DNA from: Chitinibacter bivalviorum | GTDB taxonomy: Bacteria > Pseudomonadota > Gammaproteobacteria > Burkholderiales > Chitinibacteraceae | Direction: 5' to 3' | NCBI RefSeq assembly: GCF_013403565.1 | Contig: NZ_CP058627.1 | Span: forward strand, 3,511,172-3,575,171 | DNA: 64,000 nt | Shown here: positions 62,855 to 64,000 of the stretch, one piece after another | How positions within the stretch are numbered: the stretch's first letter is position 1 | Layout: each line of letters begins with the position of its first letter | Notes under the pieces: generated by a model | The model's database searches: none | Told to the model about the DNA's origin: nothing | Seen by the model: only the letters and a program-made list of their open reading frames with translations | Made by a program: the position numbers and the translations under genes

Positions 62855-64000
62855 ATTTGCCGCTAGAACCAGTGCAATTGGTTGAAGATGCGCCTGAGAG
62901 CCCCATCGTGGTTGAGCCGCTTCGCTATCAGATCAATGTGCTTTATGCCGAAGATATAGTAACCAATCAATTAATAGTAGGTGCGCTGCTAGAGGAAATG
63001 GGCTTGTCGATCAAGGTGGCCAACACCGGGTTTGCCGCGCTGGAGTGCTTATCCAAAGAGCATTTTGATTTGGTTTTAATGGATGGCCGGATGCCCGTGA
63101 TGGATGGATTGATGGCTACTCGCCTAATTCGGGAGGGCGGCAAAGCTCAGCTTAAAGTCTTGGACCCCAAAATTTATATCGTTGCCCTCACTGCCAATGC
63201 CACAGAGGAAGAGCGGCGAGCAGGTTTTGAGGCGGGGATGGATGATTATCTGGTTAAGCCGATTGACCCGCAGCAATTACGGCAAGTGGTAGAAAATGCC
63301 ACCTTATATCAGCTTGAACGCGGTTATCAACTCAAAGAAATGGGGTCTTCAGCCCCGATGGAACATGATCGGCTAAATGAAGGAGATGATGTCTTTTTGC
63401 GCCAATTGTCTCAGGCTGGCGTGGATGTGAAAGATGCCTTGAGCCGTTTGAATGGCAATGTGATGCGGTTGAAACGTTGGTTATTGCAGTTTTTTAGCGA
63501 GCAAAAGACATTTTTTGATGAAATTGAGCAATTATGTAATGAGCAGGAAATCACCCCTTTGATTAGTAAAGTCCATGCCTTGCGCGGCGTAGCGGGAACA
63601 TTGGGATTATCGGCGCTGTATGAGGCCGCCAGTGTGTTTGAACAAAACCTAAATTATTTTAAAAAGCAGGGCGCTGGTTTTCCTGACTCACTGCGGCTGC
63701 GCTATGCTTGGGCTCAGGCAATGAAGCACATTGCGCCACTGGTACAAAGTGCGGCCGGAACCGCGCCGAGTCAAATGCCCGTGCAACGTCTGCCGTTGGA
63801 GGTACAAGAAGATGCGCAGGCTTTGGTACAAGCGCTCAAAGAGAATAGCCTGCGTGCGAGGCAGAAACTGCAGCAATTGTTGTCTAAACTGAACGATGAA
63901 GTGGCGGTACATTCACTGCAAGCAGTTTCAAATGCGCTGGATGGCTTGGATTACCCCGCGGCATTAGCCGCATTAATTCCTTTATTGATAGAGCAGCGGC
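62836..64000 (+). pseudogene. Receiver and Hpt part of the TPR hybrid kinase, out of frame, runs off the window
   Basis: This frame is open without a stop from 62836 to the window end. It starts GTCFRVDLPLEPVQLVED, the expected tail of the ATPase domain. A receiver domain follows: VLYAEDIVTNQLIVGALLEEMG carries the acidic pair, quoted in part, LVLMDGRMPVMDG the phospho-Asp, ALTANA the Thr and LVKPIDPQQ the Lys. An Hpt-like helical domain comes next, with the phospho-His in SKVHALRGVAGTLGLSA. With the upstream half this is a complete TPR-HisKA-ATPase-receiver-Hpt phosphorelay protein. It has no good start of its own. Confidence 0.85.

Overview
The window is a compact stretch of chromosome from a Gram-negative bacterium. 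It most resembles a betaproteobacterium of the order Neisseriales (a Chitinibacteraceae-like genus is my best guess). This rests on gene order and protein character: pilMNOPQ-aroK-aroB, sigma factor-DUF3619-RDD, miaB-phoH-ybeY-corC-lnt, a lone MotD-type stator gene, and RNase E divergent from rluC. It is an inference, not a database result. Nearly every gene is a housekeeping or metabolic gene; the accessory material is one insertion sequence beside a cassette-like gene.

Layout. 1-5.6 kb: end of pilM, then pilNOPQ (type IV pilus alignment complex and secretin), running into aroK-aroB. 5.5-8.3 kb: a BrkB/YihY membrane protein divergent from wrbA, a DUF2069 protein and an acidic unknown protein. 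8.3-10.6 kb: an attC-like site, a DUF7660 gene, and a complete IS1182-family element (about 8903-10542) that cuts the following attC-like site. 10.7-19.1 kb: amino-acid and lipid synthesis, with leuA, pssA, psd, ilvC, ilvN and ilvB. 19.4-26.1 kb: an ECF-type sigma factor operon, a periplasmic binding protein, and lnt-corC-ybeY-phoH, followed by miaB to 27.8 kb. 28.4 kb: tRNA-Met. 28.7-35.2 kb: a fructose-type ABC transport operon with a mutarotase, a ROK regulator and a sugar kinase. 35.9-39.6 kb: exonuclease I, a TIGR03790 protein, tRNA-Pro, a small lipoprotein and two identical tRNA-Ser genes. 39.6-48.7 kb: a PilZ-like protein, ABC-F YbiT, IF-1, a DUF1615 lipoprotein, a LysR regulator, an amino-acid ABC permease and binding protein, and an HDOD protein. 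48.8-55.4 kb: RNase E, then rluC-HAD-Rieske-sppA. 55.5-64 kb: MotD and a signalling block of a membrane hybrid histidine kinase, two paralogous TPR-like proteins and a cytoplasmic TPR hybrid kinase that runs off the window.

Two observations stand out. First, a family of short imperfect palindromes begins GGGTAT and ends ATACCC, is exactly 49 bp long in every copy, and has little sequence conservation between the ends. I find nine copies. Six lie 0-10 nt after a stop codon and a seventh lies 24 nt after one. Their interiors pair with themselves using different bases, which suggests selection on hairpin structure. Second, the TPR hybrid kinase (61064 onward) is broken by a run of eight G at 62830-62837. 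One more G would join the kinase to an in-frame receiver and Hpt region, which looks like a phase-variation switch or a sequencing error. Another G8 run lies in frame in rluC. Also notable are a DNA-binding-like N-terminal domain fused to LeuA with a second well-placed start at the usual LeuA position, and the cassette-like locus interrupted by the IS.
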